Of a stretch of DNA of 64,000 nt, positions 27,775 to 35,683 are shown one piece after another (the stretch's first letter is position 1; each line of letters starts with the position of its first letter). The stretch comes from Erysipelothrix tonsillarum DSM 14972 (GTDB lineage Bacteria; Bacillota_I; Bacilli_A; Erysipelotrichales; Erysipelotrichaceae). The stretch is taken from contig NZ_KB892377.1 of the NCBI RefSeq assembly GCF_000373785.1, forward strand, positions 248,001 through 312,000. Direction: 5' to 3'. The notes under the pieces were generated by a model, which saw nothing but the letters and a program-made list of their open reading frames with translations, had not been told where the DNA came from and searched no databases. The translations under genes and the position numbers were made by a program.

Positions 27775-28631
27775 ATGATTAAAGATATATTAGAACAAGC
27801 TCAGTTTAATGAGGATGCCGTTTTGGTATGTACATCCCAGGTGGATAACTACCGTTATCTCGTAGAGAGATTCCAGAGCCATATAAGGGGGATAAACACC
27901 ATCTCCCAATATTGAAGCTTAATCCACAAGAACGACTGATGAGGACGCTTTATATGCTTCCAGAGCTTAAACAACGTTATCAGAAACGGAATATTGATCC
28001 GTCTGTGTTTTATGCAAGCATTCAAGATTTAAATTATCGCATCGAACGATACCATCATTCTAATGACCACTATGGTCTAAGCGACAGTGATGTCATTTGG
28101 CTTCGCTTTATGTTCCGATTTGAAATGTTTGAGATAGGAAGTTTACGTTATCAGATTTTTCCCTTCTCATACGCAGAAATTGAACGTAGCGGCCATGACA
28201 CCATGCACTTACCACAAGTTCAAAAGGAACGGTTTCCGGAAGGGACGATGATGTTAAACATTCATATCAAGAAAGATGCTGATCTTTCGCCACAGGCTGT
28301 CGAAACCTCACTAAAACAGGCCCACAGTTTTTTTGAAACAACCTTTCCCGAACATGATTTCAAAGTGTTCGTTACACGAACATGGTTGATTCATCGTGGT
28401 ATTATGGCGATGATGGATGCATCCAGCAATATTGTGCAATTTGGGAATCGATTTGAAATCATTGCATCATCCCATAATCGATATCAAGCACTTGAACGCA
28501 TCTATGGGACGACCGATATGTATGAAATCAGTCGTATGACAAAATCCAGTCGTCTTGAAAAAGATGCCTACAAACATCCTGAACTCCTCGGCGTTGCTTG
28601 TGGAATTATCCCATTTGAATCCATGCAATAA
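27775..28631 (+). pseudogene. Acyltransferase-like cytoplasmic protein, frameshifted at a G5 run
   Basis: The start at ATG 27775 has a good AAAGAGGTGG ribosome-binding site and encodes MIKDILEQAQFNEDAVLV..., but the frame stops at 27915. The remaining protein continues in the frame one base earlier, from about 27887 (KGDKHHLPILKLNPQERLM...) to 28631. A single lost base in the run of five G at 27887-27891 explains the break. The joined product (about 285 aa) resembles acyltransferase-domain (DUF5596-type) proteins, an assignment I hold with moderate confidence. The site may be phase-variable, a true pseudogene, or a sequencing error. A downstream TTG at 27912 could in principle start a shortened protein. 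Confidence 0.65.
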
Positions 28632-28703
28632 GTTTGATAGGGATTTCATTATCAAGTGAAATAGTCTATTATAGTACTAAGATATTCCAAATAGGAGGAA
28701 AAC

Positions 28704-29372
28704 ATGGATTTTTTAAAACTGTTTATTATTTTTATTGTTGCATTCATCCTCATTCAACTCTTAATCCGTTTTATGGGCAAAAGAGCGAGTGATAAAGCTA
28801 TGAAGGCATTTATGGAAAGTGATACCCCAACATTCACTAAAATTATGGATGGATGGCTTGCAAAGTTAACCATTCCACCGTTTAATCGCTACTTCTTTAA
28901 ACTTAATTATTTTATGAGCATCAACGATGCCGATCAAGTGAAAGTAATTGCTGAGAGTATGCAAGATTTTAATATGAATCGCAAACAAAAACTTGAGTAC
29001 CTCATGAAACTTTATGAATATGCTTTGATGCGTGATGATATACCCACTACAAAAAATGCATTAGAAGCACTTCGTACATTTATCAGTGAATCCGATATGG
29101 ATAACCGCCAACAATTGCTTGAAAAATTAGACTTGGATGAATCGATTTTTATTAATCATGATATGGATTCACTTGATGCGATTGATACCTTGATTGAGCA
29201 ATCTCCTGAAGAACTTAAAGGGGTATGGTATTTCCGAAAAGCGATGATACTTGAAGAAAATGGTCATGATCAACGCGCTTTAACGGAAATAGAACGTGCC
29301 ATGCGTCATGAAACCTTAGCGATAAACAAAGAACAATATCAAGTTCTTAAAGACCAAATCGAAAAGAAATAA
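28704..29372 (+). CDS. Membrane-anchored TPR-like protein of unknown function
   Basis: A 222-aa protein with one N-terminal membrane helix (about residues 4-24) and a cytoplasmic all-helical region. Its C-terminal part (WYFRKAMILEENGHDQRALTEIERAMRHE) looks like a tetratricopeptide repeat. It has an AGGAGG ribosome-binding site and a terminator after the stop, so it is a single-gene unit. I do not recognise the family; a scaffold role at the membrane is only a guess. Confidence 0.7.
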   Translation: MDFLKLFIIFIVAFILIQLLIRFMGKRASDKAMKAFMESDTPTFTKIMDGWLAKLTIPPFNRYFFKLNYFMSINDADQVKVIAESMQDFNMNRKQKLEYLMKLYEYALMRDDIPTTKNALEALRTFISESDMDNRQQLLEKLDLDESIFINHDMDSLDAIDTLIEQSPEELKGVWYFRKAMILEENGHDQRALTEIERAMRHETLAINKEQYQVLKDQIEKK

Positions 29373-29375
29373 GGG

Positions 29376-29404
29376 TCCTCACAAGCGTGAGGGCTTTTAT
29401 TTTG
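29376..29404 (+). terminator. Intrinsic terminator
   Basis: CCTCAC (29377-29382) pairs with GTGAGG (29387-29392) over AAGC, followed by a T-rich tail. Confidence 0.8.
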
Positions 29405-29454
29405 GTTTGAATGAGAGAAAATCATGATTTATGTGAAATACTTCAATTTTAAGG

Positions 29455-29483
29455 TTGCATTTAAGCCCCTTTTAAGATATTAT
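29455..29483 (+). promoter_or_regulatory. Promoter of tRNA-Leu
   Basis: TTGCAT at 29455-29460 and TATTAT at 29478-29483 are 17 bp apart and 18 bp upstream of the tRNA. Confidence 0.65.
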
Positions 29484-29500
29484 TATTAAGCAAACAACAT

Positions 29501-29587
29501 GCCCGAGTGGTGAAATCGGTAGACGCACTGGACTCAAAATCCAGCGAGGTAAAACTCATGACGGTTCGAGTCCGTCCTCGGGCACCA
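29501..29587 (+). tRNA. tRNA-Leu (anticodon CAA), CCA encoded
   Basis: The 87-nt gene has the acceptor stem GCCCGAG/CTCGGGC, an anticodon arm CTGGA-CTCAAAA-TCCAG with anticodon CAA, the long variable arm expected for leucine, a GGTTCGAGTCC T arm, and an encoded 3' CCA. It sits exactly where core chromosome gives way to the mobile element. Its 3' end is not repeated later in the window, so I cannot show that it is the attachment site. Confidence 0.96.
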
Positions 29588-29600
29588 TAAGACAAATTAT

Positions 29601-29632
29601 AACTTTGGATTTACTAAATCCAAAGTTTTTTT
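29601..29632 (+). terminator. Intrinsic terminator after tRNA-Leu
   Basis: A perfect 12-bp stem (AACTTTGGATTT at 29601-29612 with AAATCCAAAGTT at 29616-29627) runs into seven T. Confidence 0.92.
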
Positions 29633-29654
29633 GTATTCTACAGGAGGTGATACA

Positions 29655-29891
29655 GTGATAAGAAAGCCACTAAGAAGTGTACTTTCTCAATACGTTACAG
29701 ATGAATTTAATAAATCAGGATTATCTATGAGGGAGTTTGCGAAAAAACATGGAATTTCATTAGGTGTTTTACAGAAACTCCTGGATACAGATGTAAAAGG
29801 GTTTAATGTGAACACTGTAGATAAGATACTAACTGGTTTTGATAAATCCTTGATCTTGTTATTAGAAGAGTATGGCGAGTATGAGACATAA
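29655..29891 (+). CDS. Small helix-turn-helix protein, first gene of the ICE side
   Basis: A 78-aa protein starting at GTG 29655 behind a perfect AGGAGGTG site. The middle (SMREFAKKHGISLGVLQKLL) reads as a helix-turn-helix of the Xre type, and the C terminus is acidic. It is likely a small DNA-binding regulator of the element. The start upstream at TTG 29631 lies within the T run of the previous terminator and is rejected. Confidence 0.65.
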   Translation: MIRKPLRSVLSQYVTDEFNKSGLSMREFAKKHGISLGVLQKLLDTDVKGFNVNTVDKILTGFDKSLILLLEEYGEYET

Positions 29892-29913
29892 AAAAAGAGC
29901 CAATCGAGGCTCT
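29889..29913 (-). terminator. Terminator reading on the minus strand
   Basis: AGAGCC (29896-29901) pairs with GGCTCT (29908-29913). The T run is on the minus strand. No minus-strand gene is visible to the right, so it may stop antisense or small-RNA transcription from the 29914-30295 region. Confidence 0.6.
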
Positions 29914-30295
29914 ACGATATATAATCTCTTTCTTACAAAAGGATGGCCGTCCTGAAGTAAGATGCAAACCAAAATTAAATAAATAATGAAAAATTAAATA
30001 AATAATCTTAGCCATACGCGAGTTTTAAGCGTGCGTGTTTTACACTACCGCTTTACGTACATTATATTACATAATTACGTAAATATCAAACTTAAAAACT
30101 TATGAATTCAACAAAAAAAACAAGTTCGGTGTACGTACTTGTGGTTATTATAAGGAAGCCTTACTTAAGTCAATACTTAATACTAATAAGGTTCTTATAA
30201 TTAAATGATTCTAAGGTAATCAATAAATCTTATTTAAAGACATAAGGCTCTATTTTTGAATGATTAAAAGGTAATCATTATTGAAAGGACTTAAT
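29914..30295. other. Non-coding region with iteron-like repeats before the candidate initiator gene
   Basis: No gene is seen in these 380 bases. The region holds two 16-bp direct repeats, AAATTAAATAAATAAT at 29972-29987 and 29991-30006. It also has the inverted pair TTTACGTA (30052-30059) and TACGTAAA (30076-30083), and two 19-bp near-copies of AATGATT-NN-AAGGTAATCA at 30204-30222 and 30259-30277, the second ending 18 bp before the next start codon. Such arrays are typical of replication origins or autoregulated operators. The very AT-rich 29970-30006 stretch could be an unwinding element. Confidence 0.55.
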
Positions 30296-31447
30296 ATGAA
30301 AAGCACAAACAAGAAAGATGCAGGATCCTGGTATCAATTAGGCTTTGATATCTGGTTTAAGCCACAACCTGTAAGAAATTTAAAACAATTGATTCGTTCA
30401 ATGAACGCATCAAACAAAACATATTTAACAAAAAGCAACCATGACGGTATGAGTGTTGATGAATTAGTCGATGCTTACATACTTTCTAATAACAAAGAAT
30501 ATAAGAACTATAAAAAAGTATCTGAAGATAAACGAAAGCATAAGCGTCGACATGGAGAATACTTCATTATTTATCTTGGAAAAAATATCAGCATGTCTTC
30601 ACAGATAAAAATATTACACGAATTTATTGACCAGGTACGTTATGGAGAACGTGGACTACCTTTTTATGCTACAACTTCTAAAGCTAATGGCGAGGTATGG
30701 ATTCATTTATGGATTGGTGATCGTGAATATCTTAAAGACGAACCGAAAGTATATACGAAAACTCAATATAAAAAGCCTAATGGCCAGTTATGTGGAAAAG
30801 ATTATCCAGGAGCGATAGTTTTATATGAAAAAGGTGATATCCAGAAGGATGCTGAAGGGAATGTAAAAACGACTTCAGGATGGAGACAGAAGAAGACGCG
30901 AATTTTTGCGGAATCGTATAAGACACTTGTTCCAAGACTTAAGGATGCAATGTTGGCCGTGTTCTATTGTGTGTTTAAAAAAATAAACCCAATGTTGAAG
31001 TTCAAAGTTCGTGACGAATATTCAAACAAGCGAAAAGAGTTTGTAACTGTAAGTCGCGCTGCACCGGATTGGAAGAATATTAAGTACCGAGAAATTGCAT
31101 CACTACAGTACTTTGTTAAGTACGTTATTCATGAACTCATGACCAATGATATTGATAACTATCACTATTATGGTGAAGACACTATTGATTTTATGGATCC
31201 ACCAACGCCCTACAGTATTGAATTGAGAAATCTCTTCCTGCAGTATGACAAAATCTTTAAGTCCTGGATGTTTGAAGACGAATGGAATCAAACGCGAAAT
31301 ATCATGTTTGAGAACTATCATTCAGTCATGCATCATCTCACTTACTTAAGAACAATGTTTAAAAAACAAGTAAATCAAATCGTGGTAAAGCATAAAAAAG
31401 ATAAGCCAACGTTACTTAAATTACAGTACGATTGGCCAATGATGTAA
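30296..31447 (+). CDS. Hypothetical protein, candidate replication initiator of the ICE
   Basis: A 383-aa basic, aromatic-rich soluble protein starting at ATG 30296 behind AAAGGA. I see no certain family motif. The central WIHLWIGDREYL and the many Lys/Arg/Tyr residues suggest nucleic acid binding. Its place right after iteron-like repeats and at the head of a parA-parB block is where ICEs and plasmids carry an initiator, so a Rep role is an inference from position only. It could also be another early ICE protein. Confidence 0.55.
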   Translation: MKSTNKKDAGSWYQLGFDIWFKPQPVRNLKQLIRSMNASNKTYLTKSNHDGMSVDELVDAYILSNNKEYKNYKKVSEDKRKHKRRHGEYFIIYLGKNISMSSQIKILHEFIDQVRYGERGLPFYATTSKANGEVWIHLWIGDREYLKDEPKVYTKTQYKKPNGQLCGKDYPGAIVLYEKGDIQKDAEGNVKTTSGWRQKKTRIFAESYKTLVPRLKDAMLAVFYCVFKKINPMLKFKVRDEYSNKRKEFVTVSRAAPDWKNIKYREIASLQYFVKYVIHELMTNDIDNYHYYGEDTIDFMDPPTPYSIELRNLFLQYDKIFKSWMFEDEWNQTRNIMFENYHSVMHHLTYLRTMFKKQVNQIVVKHKKDKPTLLKLQYDWPMM

Positions 31448-31465
31448 AGGACGCGGGTGGGGGCT

Positions 31466-31681
31466 ATGGATATAGAACACTTGAAGTCTTTAAAATGTAA
31501 AGCATTCGCACGTTCGATTGAACTGTTTGAACTTGATTGGTTTGATTCGTATGAAAAATACGGAATCTATTCTTCAGAAGAAGACATTAGATGGTTATTT
31601 GGAATAAGAGTTAAAGTACTGCATAAACTATCCTTACAGTTAGAAAAGAGACTATTAAATGAAAGAAAAAGAAAACACTGA
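31466..31681 (+). CDS. Small hypothetical ICE protein
   Basis: A 71-aa protein starting at ATG 31466 just after a G-rich ribosome-binding stretch (GTGGGGG). The sequence (MDIEHLKSLKCKAFARSIEL...) is helical with a basic C terminus. It overlaps the next gene by 23 bp. No family is recognised. Confidence 0.6.
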   Translation: MDIEHLKSLKCKAFARSIELFELDWFDSYEKYGIYSSEEDIRWLFGIRVKVLHKLSLQLEKRLLNERKRKH

Positions 31682-31943
31682 GTGTTTTTCACCATTTGAT
31701 TTTAAGCGATATGAGGCTATTGAAAATTTCGCTTATATTGACTTACATAAAGTCCTGGATTTAATCGATGATAGACTTGAAGTTCTATGGGAATATACAT
31801 GGATAGACGGCTGTTTTAGAGCCAGTACAGAAGAAGAACTCATTGAATGGAATAAGTTATCGAGATTTAAAATATTAGTCACAGAGCGGATGAAATCGCT
31901 AAAAAAACAATTTGAATTTAACAGTAGAAAAGAGGAGAACTAA
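31659..31943 (+). CDS. Small hypothetical ICE protein
   Basis: A 94-aa acidic helical protein (MKEKENTECFSPFDFKRYEA...) that starts inside the previous gene and whose stop TAA shares its last A with the parA start codon. The tight packing shows it belongs to the partition operon. It is similar in tone to the 71-aa neighbour (a W-D/E pattern, LSRFKILV against LFGIRVKV), so the two may be distant paralogues. Function unknown. Confidence 0.6.
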   Translation: MKEKENTECFSPFDFKRYEAIENFAYIDLHKVLDLIDDRLEVLWEYTWIDGCFRASTEEELIEWNKLSRFKILVTERMKSLKKQFEFNSRKEEN

Positions 31944-32806
31944 TGACTAAAGTTATTGCGTTACTAAATATGAAAGGCGGTGTTGGTAAAACAACATCCA
32001 GTATCAACATTGCAACAGGATTCGCGAACAAAGGAAACAAGGTCTTATTAATCGACTTAGATCCACAAGCAAACTCGACTGATATTTTATTAGATATAAC
32101 CCAGGAAGAAGCATTTCTAAATAATGACATTATCACGGCCATCGAAAATCGAGATACCAAGACACTTGATGTATTGCTTGAACAAATCGTTTCATATCAA
32201 CACAAAGAAATATTCATCGATCAGATGCTAATGGATGATAGTCTAACATCTACTTATCAAACAAAATTTGAGAATCTACATGTGATTCCATCACGACTTG
32301 AATTAGCTAACGTGGAAAAATCAATTCGTAACGGTAATGAAGCGATGCACTTACGACTCTTTAATATTATCGAAAAACTTAAAGAAGAATATGATTACAT
32401 TTTCATTGATTGTCCACCAATCATCAACGTTTTAACCATTAATGTGATAAACGTCGTAGATGAAATCATTGCACCAATTAAAATCGATAAGGGAGCCGAG
32501 AAAGGCTTGTTAATGACGATTAGAGAATTATTGGCCATTGCTAACAGCTATCGTTTACAAATCCCAGTACGGCCACTATTCACAATGGTAAATAGAAACA
32601 ACACAGACCGAGATCGACTTAAAGCGATTTCTACTTTAGATAATAGTGTAATTAAACCCATACCTGCAGTAATACGAACACAAGCAAAGGCAATTACACA
32701 GTCCGGATATGATAATAAAGTTGTTATTAATAATCCGAAATTCAAAGTAGGCGGAGATTACCAGGAAGTAGTGGATTACTTAGATAAAGAATGGAGTGAA
32801 AAATAA
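31943..32806 (+). CDS. parA: ParA/Soj-family partition ATPase
   Basis: ParA ATPases move or position DNA by binding it non-specifically in their ATP form. The 287-aa protein has the deviant Walker A motif MKGGVGKTTSSINIATGFA at the N terminus, LLIDLDPQANST, and IFIDCPPIINVLT. It overlaps genes on both sides by one base. In an ICE it would stabilise the excised circle, or, with a KorB-like partner, support regulation. Confidence 0.92.
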   Translation: MTKVIALLNMKGGVGKTTSSINIATGFANKGNKVLLIDLDPQANSTDILLDITQEEAFLNNDIITAIENRDTKTLDVLLEQIVSYQHKEIFIDQMLMDDSLTSTYQTKFENLHVIPSRLELANVEKSIRNGNEAMHLRLFNIIEKLKEEYDYIFIDCPPIINVLTINVINVVDEIIAPIKIDKGAEKGLLMTIRELLAIANSYRLQIPVRPLFTMVNRNNTDRDRLKAISTLDNSVIKPIPAVIRTQAKAITQSGYDNKVVINNPKFKVGGDYQEVVDYLDKEWSEK

Positions 32807-33510
32807 TGAGTATCTTTGACAATATGCTTAATGAAGAAACTAAATCTTATGCAGCGTCCGAAACCATGAAACTGCAGTTAAACCAAATAGAAACTAATCC
32901 ATTGAATAATGCACCCATTGAGGGAATTGAAGAACTTGCGGAATATATTAAACAGGATGGATTAAAAGAGAAATTAAGAGTCTATCAAATTTCAAATAAT
33001 AAATATCGCTTATTATCCGGAGAACGGAGATATAGAGCGTGTCAGTCAATTGGAATTAAAACAGTTGAAGTAATTGTAGTACCTCAGCCAGAATCGGAGG
33101 GTCAGGAACTTATCGAAATTGATGCATCGAACGAAACGCGGGCACAGACCGAAGAATTTTTAAACTCTCGGATTCAGTTGTTGGCCAAAGCATACGATCT
33201 TGAAAAAGAGAATGGAAATATTCCTACAGGCACATTAAAACGTGATTGGATTTCTCTAAGAATGCACGATAAACTTTCACCCCGACAAATACAAAACTAT
33301 CTATCAGGAAACGTAAAAGCATTGCAAGAAGAACCAACAACAATCAAAGAGGAAAAAGACTTTGATATTGAGGCTGAAGCAAATAAAAAAATCAAACAAC
33401 TTATTAAAATTTACGATTGGTACTTTGAAAATAGAGAGTTACTTCAAGATGAAACAAATGCAAAGTTGAGAAGTCGATTTAAAGATTTGAATGATCTAGG
33501 AGAATACTAA
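32806..33510 (+). CDS. parB: ParB-like DNA-binding protein
   Basis: A 234-aa protein with a ParB/Srx-type N-terminal domain (NQIETNPLNNAPIEGIEELAEYI, then LSGERRYRACQSIGI at about 70-85) and a central helix-turn-helix (LKRDWISLRMHDKLSPRQIQNYLSG, about 142-168). It overlaps parA and the next gene by one base each. ParB/KorB proteins bind dispersed palindromes. The eleven copies of a 21-bp palindrome that begin 370 bases downstream are candidate sites for it (inference). Confidence 0.82.
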   Translation: MSIFDNMLNEETKSYAASETMKLQLNQIETNPLNNAPIEGIEELAEYIKQDGLKEKLRVYQISNNKYRLLSGERRYRACQSIGIKTVEVIVVPQPESEGQELIEIDASNETRAQTEEFLNSRIQLLAKAYDLEKENGNIPTGTLKRDWISLRMHDKLSPRQIQNYLSGNVKALQEEPTTIKEEKDFDIEAEANKKIKQLIKIYDWYFENRELLQDETNAKLRSRFKDLNDLGEY

Positions 33511-33881
33511 TGAGCAGTAAGATTAATGTTGAAGAATTAATGGCAAAAGAAGAACAACTAACGCTTGTTAAAGAATCGGATAAAATGTATCAATTTAAAA
33601 ATGATGATGAACGTCTCTCATTTGTAGAAGACAAAAGCAATTGGAAGAAAATATATGCAAATTCAAAATTCAATTGTAGAATCTCAATTCTTACAATTAA
33701 GAGTTTTAAATTCATTCGCTATGAAGTTTTGGCGGATCAGCCAAGTTGGTATCAAAAAGGTGGACAACGTTGGGTTAAAGATAGTACCAGGAGAATACTT
33801 GATAATAATACACAATCACTTGAGACCTATACTGATTTACAAATCGTAGCGTTGCTGAAACAGGAACGCAACAATCTTTGA
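33510..33881 (+). CDS. Hypothetical ICE protein, last gene of the partition operon
   Basis: A 123-aa protein that overlaps the parB stop by one base. The sequence has a basic middle (NCRISILTIKSFKFIRYEVL) and a tryptophan-rich turn (QPSWYQKGGQRWVKD). Its stop codon TGA at 33879-33881 is directly followed by the first 21-bp palindrome. No family is recognised. Confidence 0.6.
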   Translation: MSSKINVEELMAKEEQLTLVKESDKMYQFKNDDERLSFVEDKSNWKKIYANSKFNCRISILTIKSFKFIRYEVLADQPSWYQKGGQRWVKDSTRRILDNNTQSLETYTDLQIVALLKQERNNL

Positions 33882-33902
33882 ACATGGCAATCATTGCCAT
33901 TT
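33882..33902. repeat. ICE palindrome copy 1 (central C)
   Basis: Arm ACATGGCAAT, C, arm ATTGCCATTT with one mismatch at the outer end. It abuts the stop codon of the previous gene and lies 12 bases before the GGAGG of the next. Confidence 0.9.
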
Positions 33903-33925
33903 AATAAAAAACGGAGGAATTTAAC

Positions 33926-34195
33926 ATGAAAAACAATACACGAAGAATACTACATGTTTTACTTAAAATACTACTTTTCATCCTAGCTATACTTCCTGCT
34001 CTATTACTTATCTGGTTCTTGTACTACAAAAATATTCTTTTTGCTAAGAATATCATTGATGCAATTTTATCGTTTGTAGGTGTTGTATTAGCTAGTAAGG
34101 GATTTTGGATATTAGTAATCGCGTACTTCGTGTGGTTTGGATTGTTTTTCCTGGTAAATCAACTCGTAAAGAAAACAGGAAAGAAAAAAAAGTAG
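33926..34195 (+). CDS. Small two-helix membrane protein
   Basis: An 89-aa protein with two clear membrane helices (about residues 10-32 and 45-75) and a basic C-terminal tail (KKTGKKKK). It is preceded by a palindrome copy and a GGAGG site. It could be an accessory part of the transfer apparatus. No family is recognised. Confidence 0.6.
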   Translation: MKNNTRRILHVLLKILLFILAILPALLLIWFLYYKNILFAKNIIDAILSFVGVVLASKGFWILVIAYFVWFGLFFLVNQLVKKTGKKKK

Positions 34196-34207
34196 GGGGA
34201 ATTATTT

Positions 34208-34486
34208 ATGAAACAAAAAATAGAAAGAGAGTTCCATAAAATCATTTCCGAACAAGATCATAATATGAGTTTACGTTTACTTATGAGAGAAGTTGATACC
34301 TATGTCCATATGTCCGAATACAAGACTGATAAGGCGTTGAGGGCACTCTTACAACATAACAATGCTGAACTTGCTGGATTACTTAATTTACCAATAGTTG
34401 TATATAATCGTAAACTTAAAGATTTTGATTTTTCTACACATGAACTGCACACAATGATTAAACATCTAAATTTGCACATTACATAA
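34208..34486 (+). CDS. Hypothetical ICE protein
   Basis: A 92-aa soluble protein (MKQKIEREFHKIISEQDHNM...) starting 12 bases after the membrane protein gene, behind GGGGGAA. It is mostly helical with several histidines. No family is recognised. Confidence 0.5.
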   Translation: MKQKIEREFHKIISEQDHNMSLRLLMREVDTYVHMSEYKTDKALRALLQHNNAELAGLLNLPIVVYNRKLKDFDFSTHELHTMIKHLNLHIT

Positions 34487-34498
34487 CTGGCTAAAATA

Positions 34499-34587
34499 TA
34501 GTGCAATAATAGAGCCCATCAATCCATCTTCATATCATACTCCTTCAAACAACAATGAAAAGAATGGTGGGTTCTGCTATTGCACTA
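34499..34587. repeat. Long inverted repeat, 20-nt arms
   Basis: The arm at 34499-34518 (TAGTGCAATAATAGAGCCCA) pairs with the arm at 34568-34587 (TGGGTTCTGCTATTGCACTA) with one mismatch and two possible G-U pairs, around a 49-nt loop. There is no T run, so it is not a normal terminator. It ends 15 bases before palindrome copy 2 and could be an mRNA processing or regulatory hairpin, or the remnant of a small inverted-repeat element. Confidence 0.75.
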
Positions 34588-34602
34588 TGACTGATAAAAG
34601 TA

Positions 34603-34623
34603 ACATGGCAATCATTGCCATGT
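34603..34623. repeat. ICE palindrome copy 2 (central C)
   Basis: Perfect arms. It is followed at once by AGGGAGG, the ribosome-binding site of the 34635 gene. Confidence 0.95.
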
Positions 34624-34634
34624 AGGGAGGGTAC

Positions 34635-35210
34635 ATGGATTTAATTAGTGAAAGAAAGGTAACGGATATCATCAATAACGTTGAAGATGGATCTATGACA
34701 ACAGAACAAGGCTTTTCAATATTTGCGAATTATCTGTATGAAGCAAAGTTTAAAGGACAACTATACCTGGATGAAGAAAAATATATAGTATTCAGACATG
34801 GCAAACGTGTCGAAGACTATATGAACTCAAACAGTAAATGGTTTATCTCAATGCCGGAAGGTAGTAATTATTCAGAAGAAACAAGAATATCTTACATCCA
34901 GGATCTTATTGAAGAGGACGATAAAATGCTTCAGATTCTCATTAAAGAATTTAATGAAGGAATCTTATTACCTGAACAACGAGAAATATTTTGGATGAGA
35001 TATATTCTTAAAAACAAAACCACTAAGATTATCAGTTTCTTTGAATTACATACTGTAAAGTACTATAAAATTCTTGACGAAATTAATGAAGCCGTTTCAT
35101 ACATCTGGTGTTTGTCATACGGCAGTGCGTTGAAATACATTGAATATCGGGCAAATTGCCTTAAACACACATTTTCACATAATGATTTTAAATGTAATCG
35201 CTTACAATAG
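34635..35210 (+). CDS. Hypothetical ICE protein
   Basis: A 191-aa soluble, acidic protein (MDLISERKVTDIINNVEDGS...) starting at ATG 34635. The C-terminal half has a helical region with ISFFELHTVKYYKILDEI. It is preceded by palindrome copy 2 and the long inverted repeat, and followed by a small-RNA unit. No family is recognised. Confidence 0.55.
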   Translation: MDLISERKVTDIINNVEDGSMTTEQGFSIFANYLYEAKFKGQLYLDEEKYIVFRHGKRVEDYMNSNSKWFISMPEGSNYSEETRISYIQDLIEEDDKMLQILIKEFNEGILLPEQREIFWMRYILKNKTTKIISFFELHTVKYYKILDEINEAVSYIWCLSYGSALKYIEYRANCLKHTFSHNDFKCNRLQ

Positions 35211-35240
35211 CCAAAACTTAAAATAACTGCCCAATAAATA

Positions 35241-35249
35241 TGTTATAAT
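35241..35249 (+). promoter_or_regulatory. Extended -10 promoter of ICE small RNA A
   Basis: TGTTATAAT combines the extended -10 TG with a consensus TATAAT at 35244-35249. No good -35 is seen. Confidence 0.6.
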
Positions 35250-35254
35250 TTAGC

Positions 35255-35327
35255 TACCAACCGTAGGTGGTTGTACCAAAAGCCAAAAATTAAGGCGTAT
35301 AACATATAAGTTATGCGCCTTTTATTT
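35255..35327 (+). ncRNA. Candidate ICE small RNA A (about 70 nt)
   Basis: A short unit with an extended -10 promoter and a strong terminator lies between two ICE genes. The 5' part forms an ACCAACC/GGTGGTT-type hairpin. The terminator is GGCGTATAAC (35294-35303) with GTTATGCGCC (35310-35319) and T-rich tail. The core order AGC-N-ACCAA...CCAAA-N-GC is shared with small RNA B at 56065, though the order is loose. It may be an antisense-type regulator or the leader of the 35348 gene with an attenuator. Confidence 0.5.
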
Positions 35328-35347
35328 ATGCAAAAAAAGGAGAAATT

Positions 35348-35683
35348 ATGGATTCAACAGAAATCATCGTGATCGGTAGTATGCTAATAATTGGATGTAT
35401 GTTAATTGCAGTATTTGCGCTCTATCAAAACAAAACATATATAAGTAAAACAAACTTTATGACACCATTTAAGTTAAAGTTCCATGAGCTTGTGCTATTT
35501 ATCGTGTATCTAATGATCTGTGCATTTCTATCAAATGTATTGAAAAGTTTACAATCTTACTTTATATACTTGATTGTATTATGTATTATTATTGTAGGAA
35601 TGCTTATTGCATATATTTACTTTGGAGTTAAAAAGACGAAATTGATGATGACTGAATTAAAAAAAAATACAACATGGCAATGA
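35348..35683 (+). CDS. Small membrane protein (three helices)
   Basis: A 111-aa protein with about three membrane helices (residues about 7-27, 45-65 and 70-92) and a short basic tail. It starts at ATG 35348 behind AAGGAG. It lies in the surface-protein part of the ICE, between small RNA A and palindrome copy 3. No family is recognised. Confidence 0.6.
   Translation: MDSTEIIVIGSMLIIGCMLIAVFALYQNKTYISKTNFMTPFKLKFHELVLFIVYLMICAFLSNVLKSLQSYFIYLIVLCIIIVGMLIAYIYFGVKKTKLMMTELKKNTTWQ

Noticed and set aside
27887-27891. Programmed -1 frameshift in the acyltransferase-like gene
   Set aside because: The codons around the G run (AGG GGG) do not form a good X XXY YYZ slippery site, and no strong stem or pseudoknot follows at the right distance.
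29501-29587. tRNA-Leu 3' end as the ICE attachment site
   Set aside because: No duplicate of the tRNA 3' end is found to the right in the window, and the recombinase seen is a serine type, which usually uses short cores not at tRNA ends.
33882-33902. The palindrome as a chromosomal parS site
   Set aside because: It does not resemble the Firmicute parS palindrome (TGTTTCACGTGAAACA) and is confined to the ICE.
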